Shown here piece after piece: positions 1 to 7,552 of a DNA stretch of 34,066 bases. The DNA lies in the NCBI RefSeq assembly GCF_026847645.1, contig NZ_JAPSMC010000033.1, positions 1 through 34,066 of the forward strand, in the 5' to 3' direction. This stretch comes from Anoxybacillus sp. J5B_2022 (lineage in GTDB: Bacteria > Bacillota > Bacilli > Bacillales > Anoxybacillaceae). Below the pieces are notes generated by a model. That model was not told the DNA's origin. It did not search any database and saw only the letters and a list, made by a program, of their open reading frames with translations. A program made the translations under genes and the position numbers. The first letter of the stretch is position 1; every line of letters begins with the position of its first letter.

Positions 1-183
1 CAGATCATTATCGTCTTTTGGTTAATAGCTGTAGCAATTTCTTTTTTTCTCAATTTGTTAGGACTCATGCACATTATACCGCTGTTCATTACGATGCCGC
101 TTTTGTTCGGCTCGATTTTATGCACGCTTTGGACGTTGAACAACCGAAACCGCTTTAAAGGCTTTCAACAAAAACGAATGTGA
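1..183 (+). CDS. C-terminal fragment of an unknown integral membrane protein
   Basis: The frame is open from the first base and ends with TGA at 181-183, leaving 60 residues whose start lies outside the window. The visible part has two hydrophobic segments (about residues 2-22 and 25-46) separated by a short His-containing loop. A basic, polar tail with Asn-Asn-Arg-Asn-Arg and Lys-Arg follows, so the C-terminus is probably cytoplasmic by the positive-inside rule. The gene converges on pepF, and the two share the hairpin that follows. The last five codons (169-183) are nearly identical to the left arm of that hairpin. I do not recognise the family; it is small-membrane-protein-like and no function can be given. 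Confidence 0.7.
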   Translation, partial: QIIIVFWLIAVAISFFLNLLGLMHIIPLFITMPLLFGSILCTLWTLNNRNRFKGFQQKRM

Positions 184-218
184 CAAAAACGAATGTGGTA
201 ACCCCACATTCGTTTTTG
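184..218. terminator. Bidirectional intrinsic terminator between converging genes
   Basis: A perfect 15-bp stem (184-198 with 204-218) closes a 5-base loop. The arms begin and end with five A or T residues, so either strand yields a hairpin with a short U run. It lies between the stop codon of the upstream membrane gene and the pepF stop at 221-223, and so serves both. Confidence 0.85.
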
Positions 219-220
219 TG

Positions 221-2035
221 TTAGGATAATAGCTGTTCCATCTCTTCTAATTTTTGTGCGAACACTTCACACGCTTCTTGAATCGGCTGTGCCGTTGTCA
301 TATCGACTCCCGCTTTTTTCAACACTTCAATTGGATAGTCGGAGCTGCCGGCTTTTAAAAACTCGATGTAACGGTTCACCGCTGGCTCGCCTTCCTCTAA
401 AATTTGTTTGCTTAACGCCGTTGCGGCGCTAAATCCCGTCGCATACTGATAGACGTAATAGTTGTAATAGAAGTGCGGAATGCGCGCCCATTCTAAGCCG
501 ATTTCTTCGTCTACGACGATGTCGTTGCCGAAATATTTTTTATTCAACCCATAATACATAGAGGTAAGCGATTCTGCTGTTAATGCCTCGCCTTCTTGCG
601 CTTTTTGGTGAATCATATGCTCAAACTCAGCAAACATCGTCTGGCGGAACACAGTGCCACGAAATCCTTCTAAATAATGGTTCAATAAATAGAGCCGCTT
701 TTTCTCATCGTCGATCGTTTTTAATAAATAGTCGTTTAGCAAAGCTTCGTTGCACGTCGAGGCGACTTCCGCAACGAAAATCGAGTAGCTGCCGTACGGA
801 TATGGCTGTGTTTTTCGCGTATAGTAGCTATGAACCGAATGGCCAAATTCATGCGCCAACGTAAATAAATTGTTCACATTGTCTTGCCAGTTCATTAAAA
901 TGTACGGATTCGTGCCGTAGGCTCCCGAAGAATACGCACCACTTCGTTTTCCGACGTTTTCCCGAACATCGACCCAGCGATTTTCTAACCCTTCTTTCAC
1001 GATACGCAAATATTCGTCGCCAAGCGGTGCAAGCCCTTTTAATAAATAGTCTTTCGCTTCTTCGTACGTTACTTCCATTTTGACATTTTTCACAAGCGGC
1101 GCATATAAATCATACATATGCAGCTCATCCACGCCGAGCACTTTTTTGCGCAAACGAACGTAACGATGCAATAAATGCAAGTTTTTGTTGATCGTATCAA
1201 CGAGGTTGTCATAGACGCTTTCTGGAATGTTGTTATTGCTTAACGCTGCGTGGCGTGCCGATTGATAGCGACGAACGCGCGCAAAAAAGTTATCTTTTTT
1301 CACCGCTCCGCTTAACGTGCTCGCAAACGTGTTTTTATATTTCCCGTACGTTTCATATACCGCTTTAAAAGCGTCATGGCGTACGCGGCGATCTTCGCTT
1401 TCAAGGAAACGAATGTAACGCCCGTGGGTCACTTCGACTTCATCGCCATTTTCATCAATAATTGTCGGGAATTTTAAATCCGCGTTATTGAGCATTCCGA
1501 ACGTATTGCTCGAAGCGGCCATTACTTCCGCTGCTTGAGCCAACAGCGCTTCTTCTTGTGCCGATAGTACATGCGGGCGCTGACGGTTAATTTCGTCTAA
1601 CGCGTGTTCGTAAAGTTTTAATTCTTCTTTTTCTGAAAGGAAGGACTTTACCTTCGCTTCGTCAATCGCCAAAATTTCCGGCACGATAAACGCCATCGCA
1701 CTCGATGCTTCACTATACAGTCCGGTAATGCGGTCGTTCAATCCTTGATAAAATGAATTCGTCGTATCTTGGTCATAGCGCATATGCGCATATGTATATA
1801 ATTTTTCAATTCGCATCGAAAGTTCATCTTGATACTGAAGCGCCTCGTAAAGAACATCCGCTGATTCCCCTAGTCGCCCTTGGTAGTCAGACAGTTTTGG
1901 AATCATGCTTTTTACTTGTTGAAATTCTTGTTCCCACGCTTCATCCGTCGGGAAAATATCTTCCAATCGCCACGTTTCTTCGATTGGAATTTCGCTACGC
2001 TTTGGCAACGATTTGACCGTTTTCTTTTCCGTCAT
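221..2035 (-). CDS. pepF: Oligoendopeptidase F (M3 family zinc metallopeptidase)
   Basis: PepF is a cytoplasmic zinc endopeptidase that cleaves oligopeptides. The 604-residue product has the M3 layout: a helical N-terminal domain and a C-terminal catalytic domain with the zinc motif HEFGH at about residues 395-399. The third zinc ligand is probably the glutamate in VAEVAST, near residue 423. The length is usual for PepF. The frame extends seven codons upstream, but the strong Shine-Dalgarno GAAGGAGG lies inside that extension and is well spaced for the ATG at 2035, so I start there. A TATAAT hexamer at 2055-2060 just upstream could be a promoter, though no good -35 was seen. In B. subtilis the homologue yjbG lies next to coiA, as here. 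Confidence 0.95.
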   Translation of the reverse strand: MTEKKTVKSLPKRSEIPIEETWRLEDIFPTDEAWEQEFQQVKSMIPKLSDYQGRLGESADVLYEALQYQDELSMRIEKLYTYAHMRYDQDTTNSFYQGLNDRITGLYSEASSAMAFIVPEILAIDEAKVKSFLSEKEELKLYEHALDEINRQRPHVLSAQEEALLAQAAEVMAASSNTFGMLNNADLKFPTIIDENGDEVEVTHGRYIRFLESEDRRVRHDAFKAVYETYGKYKNTFASTLSGAVKKDNFFARVRRYQSARHAALSNNNIPESVYDNLVDTINKNLHLLHRYVRLRKKVLGVDELHMYDLYAPLVKNVKMEVTYEEAKDYLLKGLAPLGDEYLRIVKEGLENRWVDVRENVGKRSGAYSSGAYGTNPYILMNWQDNVNNLFTLAHEFGHSVHSYYTRKTQPYPYGSYSIFVAEVASTCNEALLNDYLLKTIDDEKKRLYLLNHYLEGFRGTVFRQTMFAEFEHMIHQKAQEGEALTAESLTSMYYGLNKKYFGNDIVVDEEIGLEWARIPHFYYNYYVYQYATGFSAATALSKQILEEGEPAVNRYIEFLKAGSSDYPIEVLKKAGVDMTTAQPIQEACEVFAQKLEEMEQLLS

Positions 2036-2085
2036 CCATAATCCTCCTTCAAACATTATACTGTAGTAGTATTCGCTCTTTTTCC

Positions 2086-3288
2086 TTATTTTCCTCTCCC
2101 ATTATAGGATTTTCTTTTCGCTTGCTCAAGCAGTCGGCGATCTTCAAGCAGTGCTTCCTCAATCGTGCGCGGAAACGTCCACCCTTTCGTGCGACGCACC
2201 GCTTTCTGATGGACCCATTGCAAATAGCCGAGCTGTACGAGCCATTCGATATATTCATAAACCGCTCTCGTATAAGGATATGCTTGGGCGAGCGGAAGAT
2301 GTCGCACCGCAATTTTTTGTTCTGCAATTTTTTCTTTCAGCCATGCGTAAAGCGAAGGAAGCGAGTAAACTTGATCGTCGTTTTGTAAAAATAATAAGAT
2401 ATACGTTTGCCAAATGAACGCCGGAGTTTCAAACAAGTAGCCATGAGCAACCGGCCAACCAGCCTCACAAGGAAAGAGTGCCGGTGGATGATGTGAGTAA
2501 AAATCAGCACAAATCGATCGATTCGTTGGAGTGGGATACATCGTAAACGTTAACCGCCATTTTTTCTTTTGTGCTAGCCATTCATGCCAGAATGGCGCAG
2601 GCAATGGCACGTTGGGCGGTTGAAGCAAATCACGGAAACACATTCTCTCTAGTTTTTCGACGACCGGGACGGAAAAAGTATAGTATGAGGAAAACGGAAT
2701 GAGATGCACAAGGCGAGTAAGTCGTTTCGTTTGCGGACAATAATAAAAAATGATCGGTTGTCGCTGTGAGGAAGAAACGTGCTGGGCAAACAGCCATTGA
2801 AAGCGCGGGAGTTTAAATCGATACGCTGTAAGCCGGTGTAAATGGTGCGCTCCTAATATCCAAATCGGACGGATTCCTTCTGATTTATATTGGGCGTTAC
2901 GCTTCAAAAATAGCGCTTCGCTCAATGTGGAACATTGGTATTCAATGGCGTACAACCGCTCCGTTGCCAAAGCAAGATCAGGGCGCTGCTGAATTGAATG
3001 AAAATACGGCTCGAGCTGGACGTCTAGCGCTTGGTTTTCCAGCCACTGAAACAAATCAATTTTTCCGGAAACATGATATGGTGATTCGGCTTCATGTTCA
3101 AACGGACACGCCCCCTCTTTTTTATGAGCGAAATGCGGCATCCTTCGTGTGCCAAGTTTTAAAATCACTTCGTTTTGGCACGCTGGACAAAAAAATGATT
3201 CGTTTTTTCGCAATTCCGCCAACTGTTCTTTCGTCCATCGATCGATGAGCGAAAGCAATTGACCGTTTTTTAATAACGCGACAAGCAA
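2086..3288 (-). CDS. coiA: Competence protein CoiA-like family
   Basis: CoiA-family proteins act in natural transformation, during recombination of incoming DNA. The N-terminal part carries a metal-binding pattern, FCPAC followed by HFAH and a further Cys with downstream Glu/His. Next comes a PD-(D/E)XK-like nuclease core, with RPDLAL followed by IEYQ. The C-terminal half is variable helical sequence. The frame opens at 3324, with a possible ATG at 3306. The only good Shine-Dalgarno (AAAGGAAGTGG) precedes a TTG at 3288, which gives an N-terminus MLVALLKNGQ and about 400 residues. I choose that start, and the upstream ones remain possible. The gene sits between cls and pepF; the link to competence comes from the family, not from local sites, and no ComK box was seen. 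Confidence 0.88.
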   Translation of the reverse strand: MLVALLKNGQLLSLIDRWTKEQLAELRKNESFFCPACQNEVILKLGTRRMPHFAHKKEGACPFEHEAESPYHVSGKIDLFQWLENQALDVQLEPYFHSIQQRPDLALATERLYAIEYQCSTLSEALFLKRNAQYKSEGIRPIWILGAHHLHRLTAYRFKLPRFQWLFAQHVSSSQRQPIIFYYCPQTKRLTRLVHLIPFSSYYTFSVPVVEKLERMCFRDLLQPPNVPLPAPFWHEWLAQKKKWRLTFTMYPTPTNRSICADFYSHHPPALFPCEAGWPVAHGYLFETPAFIWQTYILLFLQNDDQVYSLPSLYAWLKEKIAEQKIAVRHLPLAQAYPYTRAVYEYIEWLVQLGYLQWVHQKAVRRTKGWTFPRTIEEALLEDRRLLEQAKRKSYNGRGK

Positions 3289-3350
3289 AAAACCACTTCC
3301 TTTCATGATGATTAATGATACCATTCGCGCCCGCTCGCTCGAAATCCTTC

Positions 3351-3388
3351 TAAAAAAATAAAACGCCCGGACTGAATTCGGGCGTTTT
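3351..3388 (-). terminator. Intrinsic terminator of cls
   Basis: A 10-bp stem (3360-3369 with 3379-3388) has a GC-rich core and is followed on the minus strand by a T-rich tract at 3351-3359. It starts at the cls stop codon and separates cls from coiA. Confidence 0.85.
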
Positions 3389-4905
3389 TACAATAGCGGC
3401 GATAATAGCCGACAGACCGACTCAACAACGCGAATCGGAAATGAGCGTTTTTTAAACGTATCGTAGTCAATTTGTTGAGAATCTTCGATGTCTTGTAAAA
3501 AATCTGCCACCAACTTTTTTGTGCTTTCCGTATGGTATAAAAAAGCGTTTACTTCAAAATTCAAATGGAAGCTGCGCATATCCATGTTCGCTGTGCCGAT
3601 CGAGGCAAGCTCCCCATCGACAATAATTATTTTGCTATGTAAAAAGCCTTTATCGTATTCGTAAATATTGACCCCCGCTTCCAACAACTCTGGAAAATAC
3701 GAGCGGGACGCGTAAAACACGATTTTTTTATCCGGCCGCTTCGGTGCTAAAATGCGCACATCGATGCCGCTTAATGCCGCTACTTTTAAAGCGGTTAAAA
3801 TATCTTCATCCGGTATAAAATACGGAGAAGCGATCCAAATCGACTGTTTAGCTGATGTAATCATCGCAAAAAACAAATGCTTAATCACTTCCCATTCTTG
3901 ATCCGGCCCGCCAGCGATTAGCTGCACGCCTCCTCTCTCGCTATTGAACATGAGCGTTGGCGACAAATAGTTTAACGTCAACACCGTTTCTCCCGTCATG
4001 TAATACCAGTCTTGCAAAAAGATGAGCTGCAACGTGCGAACCGCCTCGCCGCGAATCCATAAATGCGTATCGCGCCAAAATCCGAAATATTCGTTTTTGC
4101 CTAAATATTCATCCCCGATGTTCAGTCCACCGACAAACCCGATCGTTCCATCAATGACAATGATTTTACGATGATTGCGGAAATTAATTTTATTGTTTAA
4201 AAACGGCAAATGAACAGGAGAGAACGGAACCATTTCCACTCCGGCGTCGCGAAGCTCTTGAACGTATGCCTTCGACAGCTTCCAGCTGCCAACGGCATCG
4301 TAAAGAAAGCGGACGTGCACACCTTTTTTTGCTTTTGCGATTAAAATGTCCTTTAACCGTTGACCGACATCGTCATGCCGAACGATATAATATTCTAAAT
4401 GAATATGATGCGTCGCTTTTTCCAATTCGGCAAAAATCGCCGAAAACGTTTCCTCCCCGTTCGTCAACACTTTCGTTTCCGTCGCCAACGACACCGGGCT
4501 TTTTCCGAGGCGATGCGCTAAACGCAACAGCGGTTGCTGATGCTCCTTTAGCTCGCTCATTTGCCGAATCGAAAATTCCCGCTGACCTTCAAATTTTAAA
4601 AACATTTGCTCATCAAGCATCGCTTTCTTTTTGAATAGCCGCTGTTTACGGTAGTTGCGGCCAAACATAATATAAAAGAAAAAGCCAACGAGCGGAAAGC
4701 TCCCGAGCACAACAAGCCATGTTAACGTTTGCGCAGGTCTTCTATTTTCCAATGAAATGACAAATGCAATAAAAATAACAGAACATGTGATTAAAAGGCT
4801 GAGAAATCCAAGAAGCCAGCCTTCCCAATAATTTTTTGTAAAAAACAAAAAAATACCTAGTAATAGTAAAAAAATGAGAACTTGCAACGTATTTCGCAAT
4901 GGCAT
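3388..4905 (-). CDS. cls: Cardiolipin synthase (phospholipase D superfamily)
   Basis: This membrane enzyme joins two phosphatidylglycerol molecules to give cardiolipin and glycerol. The 505-residue protein has N-terminal hydrophobic segments (about 8-22, 30-50 and 62-80). Two phospholipase D HKD motifs follow: one starting at His245 (HRKIIVIDG, then GGLNIGDEY) and one at His423 (HSKIIIVDG, then GTANMDMRS). Length and architecture are typical of bacterial Cls. The start at 4905 is supported by a purine-rich AAGGGTAGGGTGA immediately upstream. The gene is flanked by its own terminator and by that of mecA, so it is probably monocistronic. Many Bacillaceae carry several cls paralogues, and which one this is cannot be told here. 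Confidence 0.95.
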   Translation of the reverse strand: MPLRNTLQVLIFLLLLGIFLFFTKNYWEGWLLGFLSLLITCSVIFIAFVISLENRRPAQTLTWLVVLGSFPLVGFFFYIMFGRNYRKQRLFKKKAMLDEQMFLKFEGQREFSIRQMSELKEHQQPLLRLAHRLGKSPVSLATETKVLTNGEETFSAIFAELEKATHHIHLEYYIVRHDDVGQRLKDILIAKAKKGVHVRFLYDAVGSWKLSKAYVQELRDAGVEMVPFSPVHLPFLNNKINFRNHRKIIVIDGTIGFVGGLNIGDEYLGKNEYFGFWRDTHLWIRGEAVRTLQLIFLQDWYYMTGETVLTLNYLSPTLMFNSERGGVQLIAGGPDQEWEVIKHLFFAMITSAKQSIWIASPYFIPDEDILTALKVAALSGIDVRILAPKRPDKKIVFYASRSYFPELLEAGVNIYEYDKGFLHSKIIIVDGELASIGTANMDMRSFHLNFEVNAFLYHTESTKKLVADFLQDIEDSQQIDYDTFKKRSFPIRVVESVCRLLSPLL

Positions 4906-4953
4906 TCACCCTACCCTTAATCATCCAAAAGCGTAAAGCAACTATCGTGCACG

Positions 4954-4983
4954 AAAAAACCGATTTCAACAGCTGAAATCGGT
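4954..4983 (-). terminator. Intrinsic terminator of mecA
   Basis: A 10-bp stem (4959-4968 with 4974-4983) encloses a 5-base loop. On the minus strand it is followed by six T residues (4954-4959). It lies directly after the mecA stop codon. Confidence 0.88.
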
Positions 4984-4985
4984 CT

Positions 4986-5663
4986 TTACTTTAACGGAAA
5001 ATGGTTCGCCAGCGTAGCTAACGCGTTTTCACGGATAATTTCTTTTCCGTATTCTTCTAATCGATAAATCGTAATCGGCGAATCGTTTCCGTACTCAAAC
5101 AACAGGCATAGCCAGTTATCTACTTCTGCTTCCGTATATTCTTCGTCAAATTCGACATACAAATAATAGCGGCCTTCCCATTGGAATAGGCGGTTTTTAA
5201 TATGCGTAAAATCCGCGCGATGTGCTAAAGCAATCAAATCTTCAATATCTTTGAAAGAAATCGTAAAGTGTAGGACACCTTTGTCATCCTCATCTGGCAC
5301 CAGCTCTTGGTCTCGTTCAATATGAAAATGTTGGTCGAGAAGCTCTTCAATTCTTTCATCGACAGGGAATTCACGCAATCTTTCTTCTGGAAGCGGAAGT
5401 TCTAGTTTGCTTCCGTCTTTCGAAATTTGCGCTTTTGTCACGAGCACTTCGAGCCCTTTATCAAGCGCTTGCACTTGAATCCAAAGCGGCCCTTCTAGCG
5501 AAAAATCGCCTTCGTTATGGACTTCATCCATCATCTCCCAAAACAATTCTTCACTCCGTTCGCGGTTGTACCAAATTTCTTCTCGGTCAAACCCGCGCTC
5601 CTCTATATCAACGTACGAAATGTAAAACTTCACCGTATGCTCATTAATGCGTTCCATTTCCAT
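4986..5663 (-). CDS. mecA: Adaptor protein MecA
   Basis: MecA is a cytoplasmic adaptor that activates the ClpC ATPase and delivers substrates to ClpCP; in B. subtilis it targets the competence regulator ComK. The N-terminal substrate-binding domain is strongly conserved (INEHTVKFY, GFDREEIWYNRERSEELFW, PLWIQVQALDKGLE). An acidic linker follows, and then the C-terminal ClpC-binding domain (RYYLYVEF, EYGNDSPITIYRLEEYGK). The frame allows ATGs at 5669, 5663 and 5657. The GGGAG Shine-Dalgarno is best spaced for 5663, giving MEMERINEHT, which matches the known MecA N-terminus; the product has 225 residues. In B. subtilis mecA also neighbours yjbE and spx. Confidence 0.96.
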   Translation of the reverse strand: MEMERINEHTVKFYISYVDIEERGFDREEIWYNRERSEELFWEMMDEVHNEGDFSLEGPLWIQVQALDKGLEVLVTKAQISKDGSKLELPLPEERLREFPVDERIEELLDQHFHIERDQELVPDEDDKGVLHFTISFKDIEDLIALAHRADFTHIKNRLFQWEGRYYLYVEFDEEYTEAEVDNWLCLLFEYGNDSPITIYRLEEYGKEIIRENALATLANHFPLK

Positions 5664-5861
5664 TGCCATCTCTCCCTTCCGAAAAGACTGAGATTGAAGG
5701 GACTTTTTTTACCCCCGCCAAGGATATACCTTGTACCTCTATTTTATGATAAAACACGCAAGAAGGGAAATAAAAAAACCCCATTTTTGAAAAATTAGTG
5801 CTGAAAGAAAACATGTCCTACTATACATAATGATGAAAGAAAAAAGAAATGAGGGACATAA

Positions 5862-6533
5862 ATGATAAGCGAATATATGACATCGATCTTTCTCATTATC
5901 GGCATTGATCTAATTCTTGGTGGAGATAATGCAGTCGTGATTGCTATGGCAAGCCGAAATTTACCGGAGCATAAGCGCAATACTGCGATCATTCTAGGCA
6001 CAACATTAGCAATTATTGTGCGGATTTTTTTGACCGCTGCTGTCGTCATGTTGTTAAAAATTCCGTTTTTGCAGTTTGTCGGTGGCTGTTTGTTGCTTTG
6101 GATTTCTTTTAAACTGTTAGTCCAAAAAGACGAAGCCCCTGCTCATATTAAATCGGAAACGTCGCTTTGGAAAGCCATCCAGACAATCGTCACAGCGGAT
6201 ATCGTGATGGGATTGGACAACGTCATCGCTATTGCTGGTGCAGCTGACGGCCATCCGTCGCTTGTCGTGTTCGGCTTTCTCGTTTCTGTTCCGATTATCA
6301 TTTTGGGCAGTAAATTCATTCTTTATTCAATGGAACGATACCCTTTTCTCATTTATATCGGCGCTGCGCTCTTAGCCTACACAGCTGGGAAGATGTTGGC
6401 TGAAGAACAGCGAATTCAGTTTCTCTACGACAGCGCAACATCTTTCCGCTCACTCCTCCCGTTTATTACAGCCGCACTCATTGTCGTGCTCGGGGGAATG
6501 ATTAACGCCAAAAAGCGACATCGTTTAACGTAG
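5862..6533 (+). CDS. yjbE: TerC-family integral membrane protein (YjbE-like)
   Basis: TerC-family proteins are polytopic membrane proteins; characterised Bacillus relatives export manganese, and that role is only inferred here. The 223 residues form about six or seven hydrophobic segments. The two family signatures are Asp-Asn pairs within membrane helices, GGDNAVVIAMASRNLP near residues 20-35 and GLDNVIAIAG near 117-126. GAGGG precedes the ATG by a proper spacing. Position between mecA and spx is the same as yjbE in B. subtilis. The 190 bases upstream hold an AT-rich region with a TATACATAAT stretch but no manganese (yybP-ykoY) riboswitch that I can recognise. The stop codon is immediately followed by the mobile-element end remnant. 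Confidence 0.92.
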   Translation: MISEYMTSIFLIIGIDLILGGDNAVVIAMASRNLPEHKRNTAIILGTTLAIIVRIFLTAAVVMLLKIPFLQFVGGCLLLWISFKLLVQKDEAPAHIKSETSLWKAIQTIVTADIVMGLDNVIAIAGAADGHPSLVVFGFLVSVPIIILGSKFILYSMERYPFLIYIGAALLAYTAGKMLAEEQRIQFLYDSATSFRSLLPFITAALIVVLGGMINAKKRHRLT

Positions 6534-6536
6534 ATG

Positions 6537-6590
6537 TTGACCTCCTCCCCTACTTACGCTTCTCTTCGAAGTGGGGGGCTTCTCGGTCAG
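6537..6590 (+). mobile_element. IS200/IS605-type right-end remnant (possible omega-RNA 3' end)
   Basis: The 54 bases fold with an outer TGACC/GGTCA stem (6538-6542 with 6585-6589). An inner stem is built from CCCCTACTT and AAGTGGGGGG around a TTACGCTTCTCTTCG loop. This layout (gacctcctcccc, pyrimidine loop, gaagtggggggcttct) resembles from memory the conserved right ends of IS200/IS605 or IS1341-type elements, where the end also encodes the 3' part of the TnpB guide RNA. No tnpA or tnpB frame is nearby, so this would be a solo end or a short non-autonomous derivative. It begins 4 bases after the yjbE stop codon. A chance terminator-like hairpin is the alternative. Confidence 0.55.
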
Positions 6591-6596
6591 AATGAT

Positions 6597-6634
6597 AAAA
6601 AACTTCTACATGGAGATCCATGTAGAAGTTTTTT
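6597..6634. terminator. Bidirectional terminator between yjbE and spx
   Basis: A perfect 17-bp stem (6597-6613 with 6618-6634) encloses a 4-base loop. It begins with six A and ends with a run of T, so it can stop transcription from both sides. It overlaps the last base of the spx stop codon. Confidence 0.9.
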
Positions 6635-7032
6635 TATTGGTTGACAAGGCGCTGCGCTTCGCGAAGTTGATAAGCGCGCACTTTTCGCGGCAAAAAGCGA
6701 CGAATCTCGTCTTCGTTATATCCAACTTGCAGACGTTTTTCGTCAATAATAATCGGTCTCCGCAAAATACCTGGGTGTTTTTGGATAATTTCGTATAAAT
6801 CTTGAAGCGGCAACGTTTCGAGATTTATATTGAGCTTTTGAAAAATTTTCGATCTTGTCGAAATAATTTCATCTGTCCCCGTTTCCGTCATGCGGAGAAT
6901 TTCTTTAATCTCCTCAATCGTTAACGGCTCAGAGAAAATATTTCGTTCGACATAAGGTATGTCGTGTTGCTCGAGCCATACTTTCGCTTTACGGCACGAT
7001 GTACAACTAGGTGATGTGTACAATGTTACCAT
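6634..7032 (-). CDS. spx: Transcriptional regulator Spx
   Basis: Spx is an ArsC-like protein that binds the C-terminal domain of the RNA polymerase alpha subunit and redirects transcription under disulfide stress; ClpXP degrades it. The 132-residue product carries the redox switch Cys10-x-x-Cys13 ([11 protein letters not shown]), Gly52 in the alpha-contacting region, and the highly conserved [21 protein letters not shown] segment. The frame can be read from a GTG three codons upstream. The Shine-Dalgarno GGGAG is spaced 8 bases from the ATG at 7032, which yields the known [11 protein letters not shown]-terminus. Neighbours yjbE and mecA match B. subtilis. A palindrome lies about 80 bases upstream over a possible -10. 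Confidence 0.97.
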   Translation of the reverse strand: MVTLYTSPSCTSCRKAKVWLEQHDIPYVERNIFSEPLTIEEIKEILRMTETGTDEIISTRSKIFQKLNINLETLPLQDLYEIIQKHPGILRRPIIIDEKRLQVGYNEDEIRRFLPRKVRAYQLREAQRLVNQ

Positions 7033-7113
7033 CGCTCTCACTCCCTTTTAACAGGATGGTTTCTATATCAATCATTGAGTCATGAGCAATTCTACATTGA
7101 AATGACTTTTATG

Positions 7114-7128
7114 TTGTATATTATACAA
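7114..7128 (-). promoter_or_regulatory. Perfect palindrome over a TATAAT, candidate spx promoter/operator
   Basis: The 15-mer TTGTATATTATACAA is a perfect palindrome around a single central base. On the minus strand it includes TATAAT, which would act as the -10 of an spx promoter with a leader of about 75 bases; no clear -35 was seen. In B. subtilis spx is repressed by PerR and YodB. This site matches neither consensus well, so the regulator is unassigned. Confidence 0.4.
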
Positions 7129-7245
7129 TAAATTCGATCAGAAAGGTAGATTTTTTCAAAATCTTTTCCGGTAACCGCTTCCCTCTTCCTTAAAAATCAT
7201 CTACAATAAAAAAGGAAAGGTACAGGCAAGATGGGAGGATGCGAT

Positions 7246-7431
7246 ATGGGACAATATTTCCTTGATTTAGCGATTGTCGGTGGGCTTGTCATCGGCATCA
7301 CTGCCTTAATGGGAGTTATTACAAACGGCATTGGTGAAAGCGTATTTGGCGGTTCGAAGCGGACCGAACACGTCAACGAAACAATGAAAACACAAACTGG
7401 CTGGCGGCTTGTCGGCGGCAAAAAAAGATAA
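7246..7431 (+). CDS. Small single-pass membrane protein of unknown function
   Basis: This 61-residue protein has one hydrophobic segment (about residues 5-27, rich in Gly, Val, Ile and Leu). A polar, basic tail follows (GGSKRTEHVNET, then WRLVGGKKR), so it looks like a membrane-anchored protein with a cytoplasmic tail. GGGAGG lies 7 bases before the ATG at 7246, which is a better start than the ATG at 7231 within the same frame. It is divergent from spx and convergent with oppF, and terminators fence it on the 3' side. In B. subtilis this slot holds yjbB and yjbC, which it does not resemble. I do not recognise the family. Confidence 0.7.
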   Translation: MGQYFLDLAIVGGLVIGITALMGVITNGIGESVFGGSKRTEHVNETMKTQTGWRLVGGKKR

Positions 7432-7449
7432 ACAAACGAAAGACGATGT

Positions 7450-7482
7450 AAAAATCTCGAGGTGGGTGCTCGAGATTTTTTT
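7450..7482 (+). terminator. Intrinsic terminator of the small membrane gene
   Basis: A 12-bp stem (AAAAATCTCGAG at 7450-7461 with its complement from 7469) closes a GTGGGTG loop and runs into seven T residues. Confidence 0.88.
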
Positions 7483-7523
7483 AAAATCGAAATAGTAAAA
7501 TTAATGAAAATATTTTATAATAA

Positions 7524-7552
7524 CAAAAAAAGATCTCTCGAAACGAGAGATC
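7524..7552 (-). terminator. Intrinsic terminator of the opp operon
   Basis: A 9-bp stem (7532-7540 with 7544-7552) has a 3-base loop and is followed on the minus strand by seven T residues (7525-7531). The stem base overlaps the oppF stop codon at 7551-7553. Confidence 0.88.

Noticed and set aside
5670-5861. Manganese (yybP-ykoY) riboswitch upstream of the TerC-family gene
   Set aside because: Some TerC relatives have one, but I could not find its conserved core here. The gap holds only a short CAAGG/CCTTG hairpin and AT-rich sequence.
7114-7128. PerR box upstream of spx
   Set aside because: Only about 9 of 14 informative positions fit the PerR consensus, so it was kept as an unassigned palindrome.
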